Counted from the first letter of the stretch, positions 46,266-56,055 are shown. The stretch: DNA of 64,000 nt from Azoarcus indigens (GCF_004361735.1 NZ_SNVV01000022.1:1-64000), one strand, 5' to 3'. A program made the numbers and translations. Notes: generated by a model from the sequence alone, not told the origin.

Positions 46266-47033
46266 GTGAAGCGCGCGCTGCCGGGCTGGTACGCCTCCTT
46301 CTGCCTCTATGCCGGGCTGGGCGCGCTCGGCCTGCTCTGCCTTGCCTGGCTGCCCTTCGCCATCGTGCTGCATCCGCTGCTGCCGGCGCGGCTGGGGCGC
46401 AGGCTGGGGCGCGGCGTCATCACCGCCGCCTTCCGCTTCTACCTCTTCATCCTCACCGCCCTCGGCGCCTGCCGCTTCGAGTTCGAGGGCGTGGACGAAC
46501 TGCGCGACGCGGGCCCGCTCATCCTCGCGCCCAATCACCCCTGCCTGCTGGACGCGGTGATGGTGATCTCCCGCCTGCCGGACGTCGCCTGCGTGATGAA
46601 GGCGGCGCTGATGAAGAACCTCTTCCTCGGAGCCGGCGCCCGGCTGGCGCGCTACATCCCCAACGGCAAGCCGCTGGGCATGGTGATGGCCGCCTGCGAG
46701 GACCTTGCCGCCGGCAGCCAGCTGCTGATCTTCCCCGAAGGCACCCGCACGGTGGTTGCGCCGCTCAACCCGCTGCTGCCCAGCGTGGCGCTGATCTCCC
46801 GTCGCGCCCGGGTGCCGGTGCAGACGCTGATCATAGAAACCGACTCCGCCTACCTCGCCAAGGGCTGGCCGCTGTTCCGCCGCCCGCCCATGCCCATCCG
46901 CTACCGGGTGCGCGCCGGCCGCCGCTTTCCGCCGGCTACCGAGACCGCCGGCTTCGTCGCCGAACTGGATGCCTACTTCCGCGCCGAGCTGGCCGAGGCC
47001 GAGCTGGTGCCGCCGGTGTTCCAGCCGGGCTGA
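46266..47033 (+). CDS. 1-acyl-glycerol-3-phosphate acyltransferase-like protein (pigment cluster)
   Basis: The 255-residue protein is a PlsC-type acyltransferase with an N-terminal hydrophobic helix (about 12-35). The catalytic H-x4-D motif reads NHPCLLD near residue 96, and the substrate motif FPEGTR near residue 157. Acyltransferases of this group occur in aryl polyene clusters and probably help join the polyene to a lipid anchor. GTG 46266 is the start; the preceding 81 bases are gene-free. A general phospholipid role is an alternative. Confidence 0.85.
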   Translation: MKRALPGWYASFCLYAGLGALGLLCLAWLPFAIVLHPLLPARLGRRLGRGVITAAFRFYLFILTALGACRFEFEGVDELRDAGPLILAPNHPCLLDAVMVISRLPDVACVMKAALMKNLFLGAGARLARYIPNGKPLGMVMAACEDLAAGSQLLIFPEGTRTVVAPLNPLLPSVALISRRARVPVQTLIIETDSAYLAKGWPLFRRPPMPIRYRVRAGRRFPPATETAGFVAELDAYFRAELAEAELVPPVFQPG

Positions 47034-47074
47034 ATCGGGTACCCTCGCCGGCCGTCGCGCCTTCCCTGTCCGCC

Positions 47075-47851
47075 ATGCGTTCCACCGTCACTCCCCCGCC
47101 GTCCGCCACCCACCTGGTGCTCATTCCCAGCTACAACCCGGGGCCCAAGGTGTTCGACACCGTGACGGCGGCGCGCGCGCGGTGGAATCCGGTTTGGGTG
47201 GTGGTGGATGGCAGTACCGACGGCACCGCCGAGGAACTGCAGCGCCTGGCCGGGGAGGACGCCGGCCTGCGGGTGCTGGTGCTGCCGCACAACTGCGGCA
47301 AGGGTGCGGCGGTGCTGCACGGCCTGGACGAGGCGGCGCGCCTGGGTTTCACCCATGCGCTGACGATGGACTCCGACGGCCAGCATCCTGCCGGGCTCAT
47401 TCCGCAATTCATGGCCGAATCGGCCGCCGCGCCGGCGCGCATGATCCTCGGCCGGCCGGTGTTCGATGCCAGCGCGCCGCTGCTGCGGGTGCGCGGGCGC
47501 AAGGTGTCCAACGCCTGGGCCAACCTGGAGACGCTGTGGGTGGGCATAGGCGATTCGCTGTACGGCTTCCGCGTCTATCCCATCGCGCCGCTGCAGAAGG
47601 TGATGCGCGGCCAGCGCTGGATGCGCCGCTTCGATTTCGATCCGGAAGCGGTGGTGCGCCTGGCCTGGCGCGGCGTGCGGCCGGTGAACGTGGATGCGCC
47701 GGTGAAGTACTTCAGCGCGGAGGAGGGCGGCGTGTCGCACTTCAATTACCTGCGCGACAACGCCCTGCTGACCTGGATGCATACCCGCCTCTTCCTCGGC
47801 TTCCTGCTGCGCCTGCCGCTGCTGCTGCTGCGCCGCCTGGGCGGGAGCTGA
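47075..47851 (+). CDS. Family 2 glycosyltransferase (pigment cluster)
   Basis: The 258-residue protein is a GT-A type glycosyltransferase with VLIPSYNPG at the N-terminus, VVVDGSTDGT, NCGKGAAVLHGL and the metal-binding MDSDGQH near residue 108. It resembles dolichyl-phosphate-mannose-synthase-like enzymes. A hydrophobic C-terminal segment (FLGFLLRLPLLLL) may bring it to the membrane. Aryl polyene clusters normally encode one such enzyme, thought to act on the lipid anchor or headgroup. It is the last gene of the rightward pigment operon. Confidence 0.87.
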   Translation: MRSTVTPPPSATHLVLIPSYNPGPKVFDTVTAARARWNPVWVVVDGSTDGTAEELQRLAGEDAGLRVLVLPHNCGKGAAVLHGLDEAARLGFTHALTMDSDGQHPAGLIPQFMAESAAAPARMILGRPVFDASAPLLRVRGRKVSNAWANLETLWVGIGDSLYGFRVYPIAPLQKVMRGQRWMRRFDFDPEAVVRLAWRGVRPVNVDAPVKYFSAEEGGVSHFNYLRDNALLTWMHTRLFLGFLLRLPLLLLRRLGGS

Positions 47852-47925
47852 AAAGCCGGCGGCGCCTCGCTGGGCGCCGCCGTGGTCCTGCCCGCTGCTG
47901 ATTTTCCGGGAGACAGAAAGCGCGC

Positions 47926-48849
47926 TCAGAGCCCCAGCATCAGCTTGAGGTTCTGCACCGCCGCGCCGCTGGCGCCCTTGCCAAGGTTGTCCAGCCGGGC
48001 GATGGCGACGGCGTGGCGCTCCGCCTCGTTGGCGAACACACGGATTTCCAGCTGGTTGGTGTTGTTCAGCGCCAATGCGTCCAGCTTGCCGTCTTCGGTC
48101 GGCGGCAGCACCTTCACGAAGTTCTCCGCGGTGTTGCTGCTGGCGTAGTGCGCGCTGTAGGTGGCCTGCAGGTCGGCGGCGGTCGGCTTGCCGGGCAGGG
48201 CGTCCAGGTGCAGCGGCAGGTTCACCAGCATGCCCTGGCGGAAGTTGCCCACCGCCGGAATGAACAGCGGGCGGCAGCTCAGCCCGGTGTACTTCATGAT
48301 TTCCGGGATGTGCTTGTGCTTGAGGCCCAGCGCGTAGCTCTCGTACAGCGGCGCGGTGCCGGCCTCATAGGCTTCGATCATGGGCCGGCCACCGCCGGAG
48401 TAACCGCTGACGGAAGGCAGCGAGATGGGGAAATCCTTGGGCAGCAGGCCGGCATCCACCAGCGGGCGTACCAGCGCGATGGCGCCGGTGGCGTAGCAGC
48501 CGGGGTTGGCGACGCGCTCCGCCTTCGCCACCGCTTCCGCCTGGCCGGGCACCAGCTCCGGGAAGCCATACACCCAGCCCGGGGCGATGCGGTGGGCGGT
48601 GGAGGCGTCGATGATGCGCGGGCGCTTGCCTTGCAGGCCGTCGATCAACGCCACGGATTCGCGCGCCGCGTCGTCGTGCAGGCAGAGGATCACCAGGTCC
48701 ACGCCAGCCATCAACTCGCGCTTGGCGGCGACGTCCTTGCGCAGCTCGGGGGCGATGGAGACGAGTTCGAGCTGCGGCATCTGCTGCAGCTGTTCGCGGA
48801 TTTGCAGGCCGGTGGTGCCGGCTTCGCCGTCGATGAAAACCTTGGGCAT
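47926..48849 (-). CDS. argC: N-acetyl-gamma-glutamyl-phosphate reductase, short type
   Basis: ArgC performs the third step of arginine synthesis with NADPH. The 307-residue protein is the shorter type 2 form. It has the nucleotide-binding start [14 protein letters not shown] and the catalytic cysteine in [17 protein letters not shown] 48849 follows CAGGAACTGAC; the ATG ten codons earlier is less likely. It is a housekeeping gene lying between two pigment operons. Confidence 0.95.
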   Translation of the reverse strand: MPKVFIDGEAGTTGLQIREQLQQMPQLELVSIAPELRKDVAAKRELMAGVDLVILCLHDDAARESVALIDGLQGKRPRIIDASTAHRIAPGWVYGFPELVPGQAEAVAKAERVANPGCYATGAIALVRPLVDAGLLPKDFPISLPSVSGYSGGGRPMIEAYEAGTAPLYESYALGLKHKHIPEIMKYTGLSCRPLFIPAVGNFRQGMLVNLPLHLDALPGKPTAADLQATYSAHYASSNTAENFVKVLPPTEDGKLDALALNNTNQLEIRVFANEAERHAVAIARLDNLGKGASGAAVQNLKLMLGL

Positions 48850-48973
48850 GTCAGTTCCTGATCGTTGAAGCGGGTTCAAACCGGAGAGGTTTGGACGTGT
48901 GCAGTGCCGGCGAATTCAGTGTCACCGCCCTGGCACCGCTTTATTGTGCCGAATGGCCGCGCCGCAGTCTTGC

Positions 48974-50281
48974 TCACTCGCGCACCGCCGGCGGCAGTTT
49001 ATGGCCAATTTTCGGCAGCCACAGGCGCAGGCAGGGCGTGGTCACCACCGTGCTGGCGATGGCCATGATCACCAGCATGGTGAAGACCTGCGGCGAGATC
49101 ACACCGAGGTCGTAGCCGACGTTGATGACGATGAGCTCCATCAGCGCGCGGGTGTTCATCATGATGCCGAGCAGGCTGGCCTCGTGGTGGCCCAGGCCGC
49201 AGCGGCGGGCGGCGAGGTAGGAGCCGCCGAACTTGCCCACCGTGGCCAGTGCCACCACCAGCGCACACCATCCCCAGGCGGCCGCCGAATCCAGGCTGCC
49301 GACGTCGGTGCGCAGGCCGGTGTAGGTGAAGAAGATGGGCAGGAAGAACACGGTGACGAAGTGGCCCACGCGGGTGTTCCAGGCTTCGCGCAGTTCGTGC
49401 TCGTCGTGCAGGATCACCCCCATCAGGAAGCCGCCGAAGATGGCGAAGATGCCCAGCTGATAGGTGGTCATGCCGGCGAGGAAGATCAGCGCCAGCAGCG
49501 CGCCCATCAGGTTGGGCGGGAAATGGCCGCGGCTGGGGCGGCTGTGGCGCACCAGGCGCTTCACCAGCGGCCGCAGCACCAGCCAGGCGAAGGCGAAGAA
49601 GGCCAGCACCAGCGCCACCTTGGTGGCGAAGGCCAGCGGCTCGAAGTGGGACACCGCCAGCGTGGACACCAGCGCCAGCAGCAACCAGCCGACCACGTCG
49701 TTGATCGCCGCCGCGCTGATGGCGATCACGCCCAGCGCCGTCCGGCTGAGCTGGAACTCGATCATGATGCGGCCGAGGATGGGCAACGCGGTGATGGAGA
49801 AGGCGGTGGCGACGAACAGCCCCGCCGCCAGCGGCGACACCCCGGGCGGCGCCAGCAGCGGCGCGGTGTACCAGCCGAAACCCAGGCCCAGCATGAAGGG
49901 CAGCGCCAGCCCGGCGCTGGCCACCCACAGCACGGTGCGCTGGTGCTTGCGCTCGCGCAGGTGGCCGAAGTCGAACTCCAGGCCGATCTGGAACATCAGT
50001 AGCAGCAGGCCGATCTGCGACAGGATCTGCATCGGCTCGCCGGAGGCGCTGCGGAACACCAGGGCGAAGAGATCCGGCGCCAGCCAGCCGAACAGCGAAG
50101 GCCCGAGCAGGATGCCGGTGATGATTTCGCCCACCGCGGGCGACTGGCCGCAGCGCAGCGCCAGCGCGCCGCCGGCGCGGGCGGCGAGGATGATGACGGC
50201 CAACTGCAGCAGGGTGAAGAACAGCAGCGCCTCGCTGCGATGCACGGCCACGGCGTGCAGGGCGTCGGCGGTCTGGCTCAT
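48974..50281 (-). CDS. CPA2-family cation/proton antiporter
   Basis: The 435-residue inner-membrane protein has about 12 hydrophobic helices and typical monovalent cation:proton antiporter-2 segments. These are SPAVGEIITGILLGPSLFG near residue 46, LFVATAFSITALPILGRIM, and INDVVGWLLLA with the transport aspartate. No C-terminal TrkA-N domain is present, so it is the short form. The ion (Na+ or K+) cannot be told from sequence. It lies 106 bases downstream of the ketoreductase gene. Confidence 0.9.
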   Translation of the reverse strand: MSQTADALHAVAVHRSEALLFFTLLQLAVIILAARAGGALALRCGQSPAVGEIITGILLGPSLFGWLAPDLFALVFRSASGEPMQILSQIGLLLLMFQIGLEFDFGHLRERKHQRTVLWVASAGLALPFMLGLGFGWYTAPLLAPPGVSPLAAGLFVATAFSITALPILGRIMIEFQLSRTALGVIAISAAAINDVVGWLLLALVSTLAVSHFEPLAFATKVALVLAFFAFAWLVLRPLVKRLVRHSRPSRGHFPPNLMGALLALIFLAGMTTYQLGIFAIFGGFLMGVILHDEHELREAWNTRVGHFVTVFFLPIFFTYTGLRTDVGSLDSAAAWGWCALVVALATVGKFGGSYLAARRCGLGHHEASLLGIMMNTRALMELIVINVGYDLGVISPQVFTMLVIMAIASTVVTTPCLRLWLPKIGHKLPPAVRE

Positions 50282-50387
50282 CGGGTGTCCTTGGGGTTCG
50301 GCCGGGGCTGTCGGGGGCGCCCGGCTGGGTTGGGGAAGTGTGGGTGTGGCGGCCGGCGACGCGGCGGCAAGCGTCGCCCTGCCGGCT

Positions 50388-51110
50388 TCAGATCATGCCG
50401 CCGTTGATCGAGATGATCTGGCCGGTGATGTAGGCCGCCCGCGGCGAGGCGAGGAAGGCAACCAGGTCGGCCACTTCCTCAGGCTGGCCGGCGCGGCCCA
50501 GCGGCACCAGCCGCTTCACCGCGTCGGCATCGAAAGCGCCTTCGCTCATCGCGGTGTCTATGATCCCCGGCGCCACCGCGTTCACCGTGATGCCGCGGCT
50601 GGCCAGCTCGAGCGCCAGCGACTTGGTCGCCGAATGCAGTGCGCCCTTGGCGGCGGCGTAGTTCACCTGGCCGCGGTTGCCTGCCAGCGCCGCCACCGAG
50701 GTGATGTTGATGATGCGGCCCCAGCGGGTGCGCACCATGGGCAGCGTCAGCGGCTGGGTGAGGTTGAAGAAGCCGTTGAGGCTTACGTCCAGCACCTTGT
50801 GCCACTGGGCGGCGGACATGCCGGGGAAGACGGCGTCGTCATGCACGCCGGCGTTGTTCACCAGCACCTGCACCGGGCCGGCGGCGAGGAGGGTTTCCAC
50901 CGCGGCGGCGGTGGCTGCGGCATCGGTGAGGTCGAAGGCGAGCGCCTCGGCGCTGCCGCCGGCGTGGCGGATGCCTTCCGCCACCGCTTCGGCGGCGGCC
51001 AGATTGCGGTTGGCGTGCACCAGGACGTGCAGGCCGTCTTCGGCGAGGCGGCGGCAGATGGCGCGGCCTATGCCGCCGCTGCCGCCGCTGACCAGGGCGC
51101 GTTTGTTCAT
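50388..51110 (-). CDS. apeQ: 3-oxoacyl-ACP reductase of the aryl polyene pathway (ApeQ-like)
   Basis: The 240-residue short-chain dehydrogenase resembles FabG. Visible motifs are the cofactor site VSGGSGGIGRAI near residue 7, NNAG, the catalytic serine in INITSVAAL and the YAAAK motif. It would reduce the 3-oxoacyl-ACP intermediate during polyene extension. Placement directly after the dehydratase, chain-length factor and ketosynthase genes distinguishes it from housekeeping FabG and matches ApeQ. Confidence 0.88.
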   Translation of the reverse strand: MNKRALVSGGSGGIGRAICRRLAEDGLHVLVHANRNLAAAEAVAEGIRHAGGSAEALAFDLTDAAATAAAVETLLAAGPVQVLVNNAGVHDDAVFPGMSAAQWHKVLDVSLNGFFNLTQPLTLPMVRTRWGRIINITSVAALAGNRGQVNYAAAKGALHSATKSLALELASRGITVNAVAPGIIDTAMSEGAFDADAVKRLVPLGRAGQPEEVADLVAFLASPRAAYITGQIISINGGMI

Positions 51111-51165
51111 GTGGCGCTTTCCTGTGTTGCTGGCTTTGTCGTTATGGGCGGGGGCCGCAGGCGGC

Positions 51166-51627
51166 TCAGGCCACGCTCAGCACCACCGAGGCGCGGCCGC
51201 GCAGCAGCGGCCGGCCGCCGGCGGAGAGGGTGAAGGCGTAGAGCAGGGCGCGGTCGTCGGCTGAAAGGCATTCGGCGTCCACCTGCAGATCGTCGGCGAT
51301 GTCGTCCAGCCGGCTCACCAGGCACTCCACCGCGCGGGCGCTGCCCAGCATGCCGGGGCGGGACGAGGCGCAGGCCGCGCCGCCGGCGCGCAGCGCGCCA
51401 TGCACCGCCATCGCCTGGGCGGCGTATTCGATGCCGGTGAGCGCGCCCAGGCGGCCACCGGCGCGCAGCGGGTTGGCGGGGTCGCGGTGGCTCACCGCGC
51501 GGCAGCGGATGCGCTCCGGGCTCCAGCTCTCCACCGCGTCCAGCAGGCACATGCTGCCCTGGTGCGGCACATGGGCGGCGATCCAGGCGTGGTCCAGCGG
51601 TGTGGCTTCGGTCTGGGCCTGGGTCAC
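51166..51627 (-). CDS. apeP: 3-hydroxyacyl-ACP dehydratase of the aryl polyene pathway (ApeP-like)
   Basis: The 153-residue protein has a hot-dog fold pattern with a probable catalytic histidine in VPHQGSMCLLD (about residue 21) and the helix GIEYAAQAMAVHGAL carrying the second catalytic acid. This is the ApeP/FabZ-like arrangement. In characterised aryl polyene systems two dehydratases work together; only this one is visible here. It overlaps the chain-length-factor gene by four bases. Confidence 0.82.
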   Translation of the reverse strand: MTQAQTEATPLDHAWIAAHVPHQGSMCLLDAVESWSPERIRCRAVSHRDPANPLRAGGRLGALTGIEYAAQAMAVHGALRAGGAACASSRPGMLGSARAVECLVSRLDDIADDLQVDAECLSADDRALLYAFTLSAGGRPLLRGRASVVLSVA

Positions 51628-52430
51628 GGCGTCACATCCACCGCCAGCGCCAGGCCGTCCAGGTACTCGAGCACGCTGGTGCCGGCTTCCCCGCGCGCCA
51701 GGCGGGCGAGCAGCGGCAGCGCGCGGGCGGCGGGCACGTCGCGGCGCAGGGCGTCCAGCGCCGGGTCGGCCAGGCTGTCGCAGGCGCAGCAGGTGAAGCC
51801 GGCCAGGGCAAGGCGCGGCAGCACCTGAGTGCCGTGGCTGTCCGGCGTCAGCAGCAGCGCGGTGGCGAAGGCCGCGCCCTGCGGCCGGACGGCGCCCAGC
51901 GGCTCCGGGTAGGGCAGGTCGTAAGCGATCAGCAGCACCGGCGCCGCGCTGGCGCGCAGTTGCGAGAGCGCCTCCACCAGCCCGGCGGCGAAGCTGCCGT
52001 CGTAAGCGGAGACGATGGTGGACGCGGCCTGCGCGCCGGTGGCGATGCCCCAGTAGCCGGAAGCGGCGTTGTTCACCGAGTTGTGGAAGCGGGTAGGCGA
52101 GATCAGCCGGTCGCCGCTTGCCAGCGCTTCGCAGATGGCGTGGCAGTTGGCGCCGTCGCCGCCCGAGGAGGCGAACACCGTCGCCAGCGTGGCGGCGTCG
52201 GCGCCGCCGGCGGCGACGGCCTGCAGGCCGGCGGCCAGCGCCAGGCGGACGACGTTGCCGACGCGGCGGCGTTCAGCCGGCGGCAGGCTTTCGGGCGCCG
52301 GCATGGGTGTGGCGGTCGGCGTCCACGGCGCGCCGGCGAGCACCGCACGGGCGGCGGCCCAGTCGGCCAGGCCGGGGCCGAGTACGCCGATGCCGGCGAT
52401 GTGGGCGGACAGGGGCTGGTAGAGCGTCAT
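51624..52430 (-). CDS. apeC: Ketosynthase-like chain-length factor (ApeC-like)
   Basis: The 268-residue protein is a short beta-ketoacyl-synthase-like protein without the catalytic cysteine motif. It contains FASSGGDGANCHAICEAL and SPTRFHNSVNNAASGYWGIATG, features of the aryl polyene chain-length factor family. It should pair with the ketosynthase encoded just upstream to extend a polyene on ACP. ATG 52430 overlaps the ketosynthase stop by four bases; the longer frame is a shadow of that gene. Confidence 0.85.
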   Translation of the reverse strand: MTLYQPLSAHIAGIGVLGPGLADWAAARAVLAGAPWTPTATPMPAPESLPPAERRRVGNVVRLALAAGLQAVAAGGADAATLATVFASSGGDGANCHAICEALASGDRLISPTRFHNSVNNAASGYWGIATGAQAASTIVSAYDGSFAAGLVEALSQLRASAAPVLLIAYDLPYPEPLGAVRPQGAAFATALLLTPDSHGTQVLPRLALAGFTCCACDSLADPALDALRRDVPAARALPLLARLARGEAGTSVLEYLDGLALAVDVTP

Positions 52431-53641
52431 TTGCGGGCGCCCTCCACTGCGGCGAGGCGGCCGAACAGCAGGCTGCAGTTGGTGCCGCCGAAGCCGAAGG
52501 AATTGCTCAGCACGTGCTGCAGCGACGCTCGCCGCGGCCCACATTCATAGCGCAGCGCCAGCGCGGGATCGAGCGCGCGGGTGCCAGGGCTGCCGGGGAT
52601 CAGGCCGTCGGCCAGGGCGAGGGCGCCGAACACCGCCTCCAGCGCGCCGGCCGCGCCCAGGGTGTGGCCGGTGGCGCCCTTGGTGGAGCTGGCGGGCACG
52701 CGGTCGCCGAACAGGGCTTGCACCGCCTTGCCCTCGGCGGCGTCGTTGCTGGGGGTGCCGGTGCCGTGCAGGTTGATGTAGTCGATGGCGTCCGCCTCCA
52801 GCGCGGCGCTGGCGAGGGCCTGCTCCATCGCCTGGCGGGCGCCGCGGCCTTCGGGATGTGGCGAGGACATGTGGTAGGCGTCGCTGGATTCGCCGCTGCC
52901 GAGCAGCAGTACGGTATCGCCCTCGGGCGCGGCGGAGGGGCGCTCCAGCAATGCGAAGGCGGCCGCCTCGCCGATGGAGATGCCCTTGCGCGCGGCGTCG
53001 TAGGGGCGGCAGGGTTCGGCGGCGACCAACTCCAGCGAGTTGAAACCGTACAGCGTGGTCAGGCACAGCGAGTCGACGCCGCCGACGATGGCCGCATCCA
53101 CCAGCCCGGCCTCGATCAGCCGGGCGGCACTGGCGAACACCTTGGCGCTAGAGGAGCAGGCGGTGGAACTGACCCAGGCCGGACCGCGGGCACCGGTCAA
53201 TTCGCGGGTGAATTCCGCCACCGAGTAGATGTTGTGCGTGCCGCGATAGTCGAACCCCGGCGGCAGCGCCCCGGTGGCCGGATCGCGCTGGCGATAGGCG
53301 AGCTCGGTTTCCAGGATGCCGGAGGTGCTGGTGCCCAGCAGCACCGCCACCCGGTGCGCACCGTAGCGGGCGACGGCGGCGCGGGCGGCGTCGAGGAAGC
53401 CGTCCTGCTGCAGGCCGAGCAGCGCCAGGCGGTTGTTGCGGCAGTCGTAGGCGGCCAGCTGCGGTGGCAGGGCGACTTCCTCTACACCGGCGACGCGGCC
53501 TATCCAGGTGTCCAGCGCGACCGTCTCGAAATCACAGGGCGTGAGTCCGCTGCGGCCGGCGGCCAGGGCCGCGCGGGTGGCGGCCAGGCCGGCACCCAGG
53601 CAGCTGGTGGCGGTGTAGCGGGAAAGGGCGAGCGGGCTCAA
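52427..53641 (-). CDS. apeO: Beta-ketoacyl-ACP synthase of the aryl polyene pathway (ApeO-like)
   Basis: The 404-residue ketosynthase has the catalytic triad Cys162 in SSTACSSSAKVF, histidine in INLHGTGTPSNDA and histidine in KGATGHTLGAAG. The C-terminal SNSFGFGGTN is also standard. It should form the active partner of the adjacent chain-length factor. The start is uncertain: TTG 53641 gives MSPLALSRYTATS, which fits the family N-terminus, while ATG 53701 would add 20 residues. Neither has a strong ribosome binding site. Confidence 0.9.
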   Translation of the reverse strand: MSPLALSRYTATSCLGAGLAATRAALAAGRSGLTPCDFETVALDTWIGRVAGVEEVALPPQLAAYDCRNNRLALLGLQQDGFLDAARAAVARYGAHRVAVLLGTSTSGILETELAYRQRDPATGALPPGFDYRGTHNIYSVAEFTRELTGARGPAWVSSTACSSSAKVFASAARLIEAGLVDAAIVGGVDSLCLTTLYGFNSLELVAAEPCRPYDAARKGISIGEAAAFALLERPSAAPEGDTVLLLGSGESSDAYHMSSPHPEGRGARQAMEQALASAALEADAIDYINLHGTGTPSNDAAEGKAVQALFGDRVPASSTKGATGHTLGAAGALEAVFGALALADGLIPGSPGTRALDPALALRYECGPRRASLQHVLSNSFGFGGTNCSLLFGRLAAVEGARK

Positions 53642-53772
53642 GCGGTGGAATCCAGGGTGAATGGGGCGGATTCTAACCCGGATGCCTGCTGGCTCCGGCA
53701 TCTGCCGTCGGGCTGACGGGCTGCTGTGGCGGGGTTTTTCGTGGCGGAACCGTTGGGTCTGCCACGGTCGCT

Positions 53773-54486
53773 TCAGCCGCCCAGCCGGCCGATCAGCATG
53801 GTGTTGGCGAAGGGGGTGCCATGGCTCATCGGCAGCACCTGTACCTGGAAGCCCAGCTGTTCCAGGCTGCGCTGCCAGTCGGCCACCGGGCGGCAGTACA
53901 GGGTGCCCAGGCGGTGGCCGCGGATGAAGGTGACGAGGCGATCCACCCAGTTGCTGAGCTTGAACGGCAGGCCGGCGGCGGCGTCGCCGACCCGCATCAC
54001 CAGCATGCCTTCGGGGGCGAGGGCGTCGCGGGCGCGGGCGAGTACCGCCTCCTGCTCCGGGAGGGTGACGTAGTGCAGCGAGTCGAGGATGACTACCGCG
54101 TTGGGGCGGCCGAAGTCGCTGTGGCGGATGTCGCCCTGCTCCACCACCGCACCGGCGGGCAGCGCCGGGCGGGCGCGGTCCACATCGTTCTGCATCAGTT
54201 CGATGCCGCGGTAGCCGGCCAGCGTGGGCGGTGCCGGCCAGGTGGATGGCCAGTCGCCGGTGGCGTGCAAGCGGCCGGCGGCGGTGATCCAGTTGGACAG
54301 CAGGCCCTGACCGCAGCCGAGGTCCAGGATGCGGGCCTGCGCCGGCAGCAGGCCGTGGGCGAGGATGCCGGTGAACACCGGGTCGCGGCCCAGCTTGCCG
54401 CGGGCGAAATGCCAGGCGAAGCGGCCGGCGGGGCGATAGGGGGCGGTGGCGGCATCCAGCAGCCGCGTGCGGAAGGAAGACGTCAT
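53773..54486 (-). CDS. Class I SAM-dependent methyltransferase within the pigment operon
   Basis: The 237-residue protein has motif I ILDLGCGQGLLSNWI near residue 53, a later acidic strand (VVEQGDIRHSDF), VVILDSLHYV and ALAPEGMLVMRVGD. Methyltransferases in aryl polyene clusters modify the aryl head group, for example by O-methylation, but the target is not visible in the sequence. Its ATG overlaps the deacetylase stop by four bases, and 131 bases separate it from the ketosynthase gene. Confidence 0.8.
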   Translation of the reverse strand: MTSSFRTRLLDAATAPYRPAGRFAWHFARGKLGRDPVFTGILAHGLLPAQARILDLGCGQGLLSNWITAAGRLHATGDWPSTWPAPPTLAGYRGIELMQNDVDRARPALPAGAVVEQGDIRHSDFGRPNAVVILDSLHYVTLPEQEAVLARARDALAPEGMLVMRVGDAAAGLPFKLSNWVDRLVTFIRGHRLGTLYCRPVADWQRSLEQLGFQVQVLPMSHGTPFANTMLIGRLGG

Positions 54487-55301
54487 TGCAGGGTGCTGCG
54501 CAGGGTAACGGGCTTGAGTCCGGCGGCGGCGATGCGTTGCAGCAGCACCGGCAGGACTTCGACGATGACTGGCCGACCTGCCGCGGTGCGCGCGGCATGG
54601 CCGTCGTGCAGCAGCAGGATGTCGCCGGCGGCGAGGTTCTGGGTCAGGCGTTGCAGCACGACATCCGCACGGCTTTCGCGGGTGTCGAAGCCACGCCGTG
54701 TCCAGCTTGCCAGCAGCAGTCCCTGGCGGGCCAGGATGGGCTCCAGGAAGGGGTTGCGCAGGCCGGCGGGGGCGCGGAAGAAGCAGGGCGTATGCCCGGT
54801 GAGGGTGCGGAACAGCATCTGCGCGGCGAGGATGTCCGACTCCAGCCGGCGCGGTCCGAACAGCGAGAAGTGGTGGCGGTGGTGCTGGGAGTGGTTCTCC
54901 ACGGCATGGCCGCGGCGCACGATCTCCTTTACCAGGCGAGGGTGGGCCACTGCCTGTTCGCCGATGCAGAAGAAGGTAGCGCGGGCGCCGGCGGCGTCCA
55001 GGAGGTCCAGCACCGGCGGAGTGACTTCCGGGTCGGGGCCGTCGTCTATGGTGATGGCGATTTCACCACGGCGGATCGCTCCTTCCGGCAGACGGGACCA
55101 GTTCGGCCCCAGCAGCCGGCTGCGCGGCCACAGCCCGGCGGCCGTCAGCGCGGCATGGCTGAGCACCACCGCGCCCAACGCGGCCGGCCAGGCCTGGGGC
55201 GCGAAGGCAAGCGCCGCGGCGGCGCCTACATGGGCGGCGCAGGCGGCGTGCAGAAGCGGGCTGGGGCGCCAGCGTCGGGGGGAGGGGGCGGCGGAAATCA
55301 T
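54483..55301 (-). CDS. Membrane-anchored polysaccharide deacetylase (NodB-like)
   Basis: The 272-residue protein has hydrophobic helices in its first 60 residues and a NodB-type carbohydrate esterase 4 domain. The metal-binding motifs are TIDDGPDP and HSQHH (H-S-x2-H), followed by FRAPAGLRNPF and a late LLLHDGH. ATG 55301 is chosen; a GTG at 55346 is possible. It is translationally coupled to the methyltransferase and heads the leftward pigment operon. It might deacetylate a sugar on the lipid anchor. Confidence 0.85.
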   Translation of the reverse strand: MISAAPSPRRWRPSPLLHAACAAHVGAAAALAFAPQAWPAALGAVVLSHAALTAAGLWPRSRLLGPNWSRLPEGAIRRGEIAITIDDGPDPEVTPPVLDLLDAAGARATFFCIGEQAVAHPRLVKEIVRRGHAVENHSQHHRHHFSLFGPRRLESDILAAQMLFRTLTGHTPCFFRAPAGLRNPFLEPILARQGLLLASWTRRGFDTRESRADVVLQRLTQNLAAGDILLLHDGHAARTAAGRPVIVEVLPVLLQRIAAAGLKPVTLRSTLQ

Positions 55302-55509
55302 GTGGGCGCGATTGTAAATCGGCGCCGTCGCCTGCGGCTGATCCACCGCAAAAGGGATGGGATCGCGTCAGGTGTTGCGCGGGATGAGCGGGTCGGGTCG
55401 CCCGTGGCGGTGAAAGCGTGGATGGGGGAGGCGGGGGTCGTCGGCGGGTGTTTTCATCCGTGGCCGCTGGGGCGTCCAGCCTGCTTCCTTGCAGGTGCCC
55501 CGCCTGCGC

Positions 55510-56055
55510 TCAGGCGACGCCCTCGTCCTCTTCGCTGGCGAGGGAGCCGACCAGCGCCAGCTCGTCTATGGACAGTACCCGGCCGACTTCCAGCAGCACG
55601 ACGAAGCCCTTGTCCGTCTTGCCCATGCCAGCGATGAAGTCGGGCCGGATGCGGGCGCCGAAGCTGGGGGCGGGCTCTATCAGGTGGGAGGGAATCTCCA
55701 GCACCTCGTTGACTGCGTCCACCACCGTGCCCAGCACCAGTTCGCCTTCGTCGCTGGGCACCTCCAGGATGATGATGCAGGTGCGGCGGCCGACGTTGAG
55801 CGGAGGGCGGCCGAAGCGCACCGCCAGATCCAGCACCGGCACTACCGCCCCGCGCAGGTTGATGACGCCCCGCACATAAGGCGGCGTCATCGGCACCGGA
55901 GTGAGGTTGCCGAACTCGATGATCTCCTTCACCCTCAGGATGCTGACGCCGAACAGTTCGCCGTCCACCTGGAAGGTAAGGAACTGACGGCGCTCGCTGG
56001 CCGCCTCGGCCGGTGCGCTGGCCGCGGTTGTGGACTTGGCCGGCAGCTTGCTCAC
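55510..56055 (-). CDS. cheW: CheW-type adaptor protein
   Basis: CheW couples chemoreceptors to CheA. The 181-residue protein has a short flexible N-terminus and the CheW fold with [29 protein letters not shown] and VSIDELALV-like C-terminal strands. Its GTG start overlaps the upstream receptor gene by four bases. It is the last gene of the chemosensory cluster; 208 gene-free bases separate it from the deacetylase. Confidence 0.93.
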   Translation of the reverse strand: MSKLPAKSTTAASAPAEAASERRQFLTFQVDGELFGVSILRVKEIIEFGNLTPVPMTPPYVRGVINLRGAVVPVLDLAVRFGRPPLNVGRRTCIIILEVPSDEGELVLGTVVDAVNEVLEIPSHLIEPAPSFGARIRPDFIAGMGKTDKGFVVLLEVGRVLSIDELALVGSLASEEDEGVA

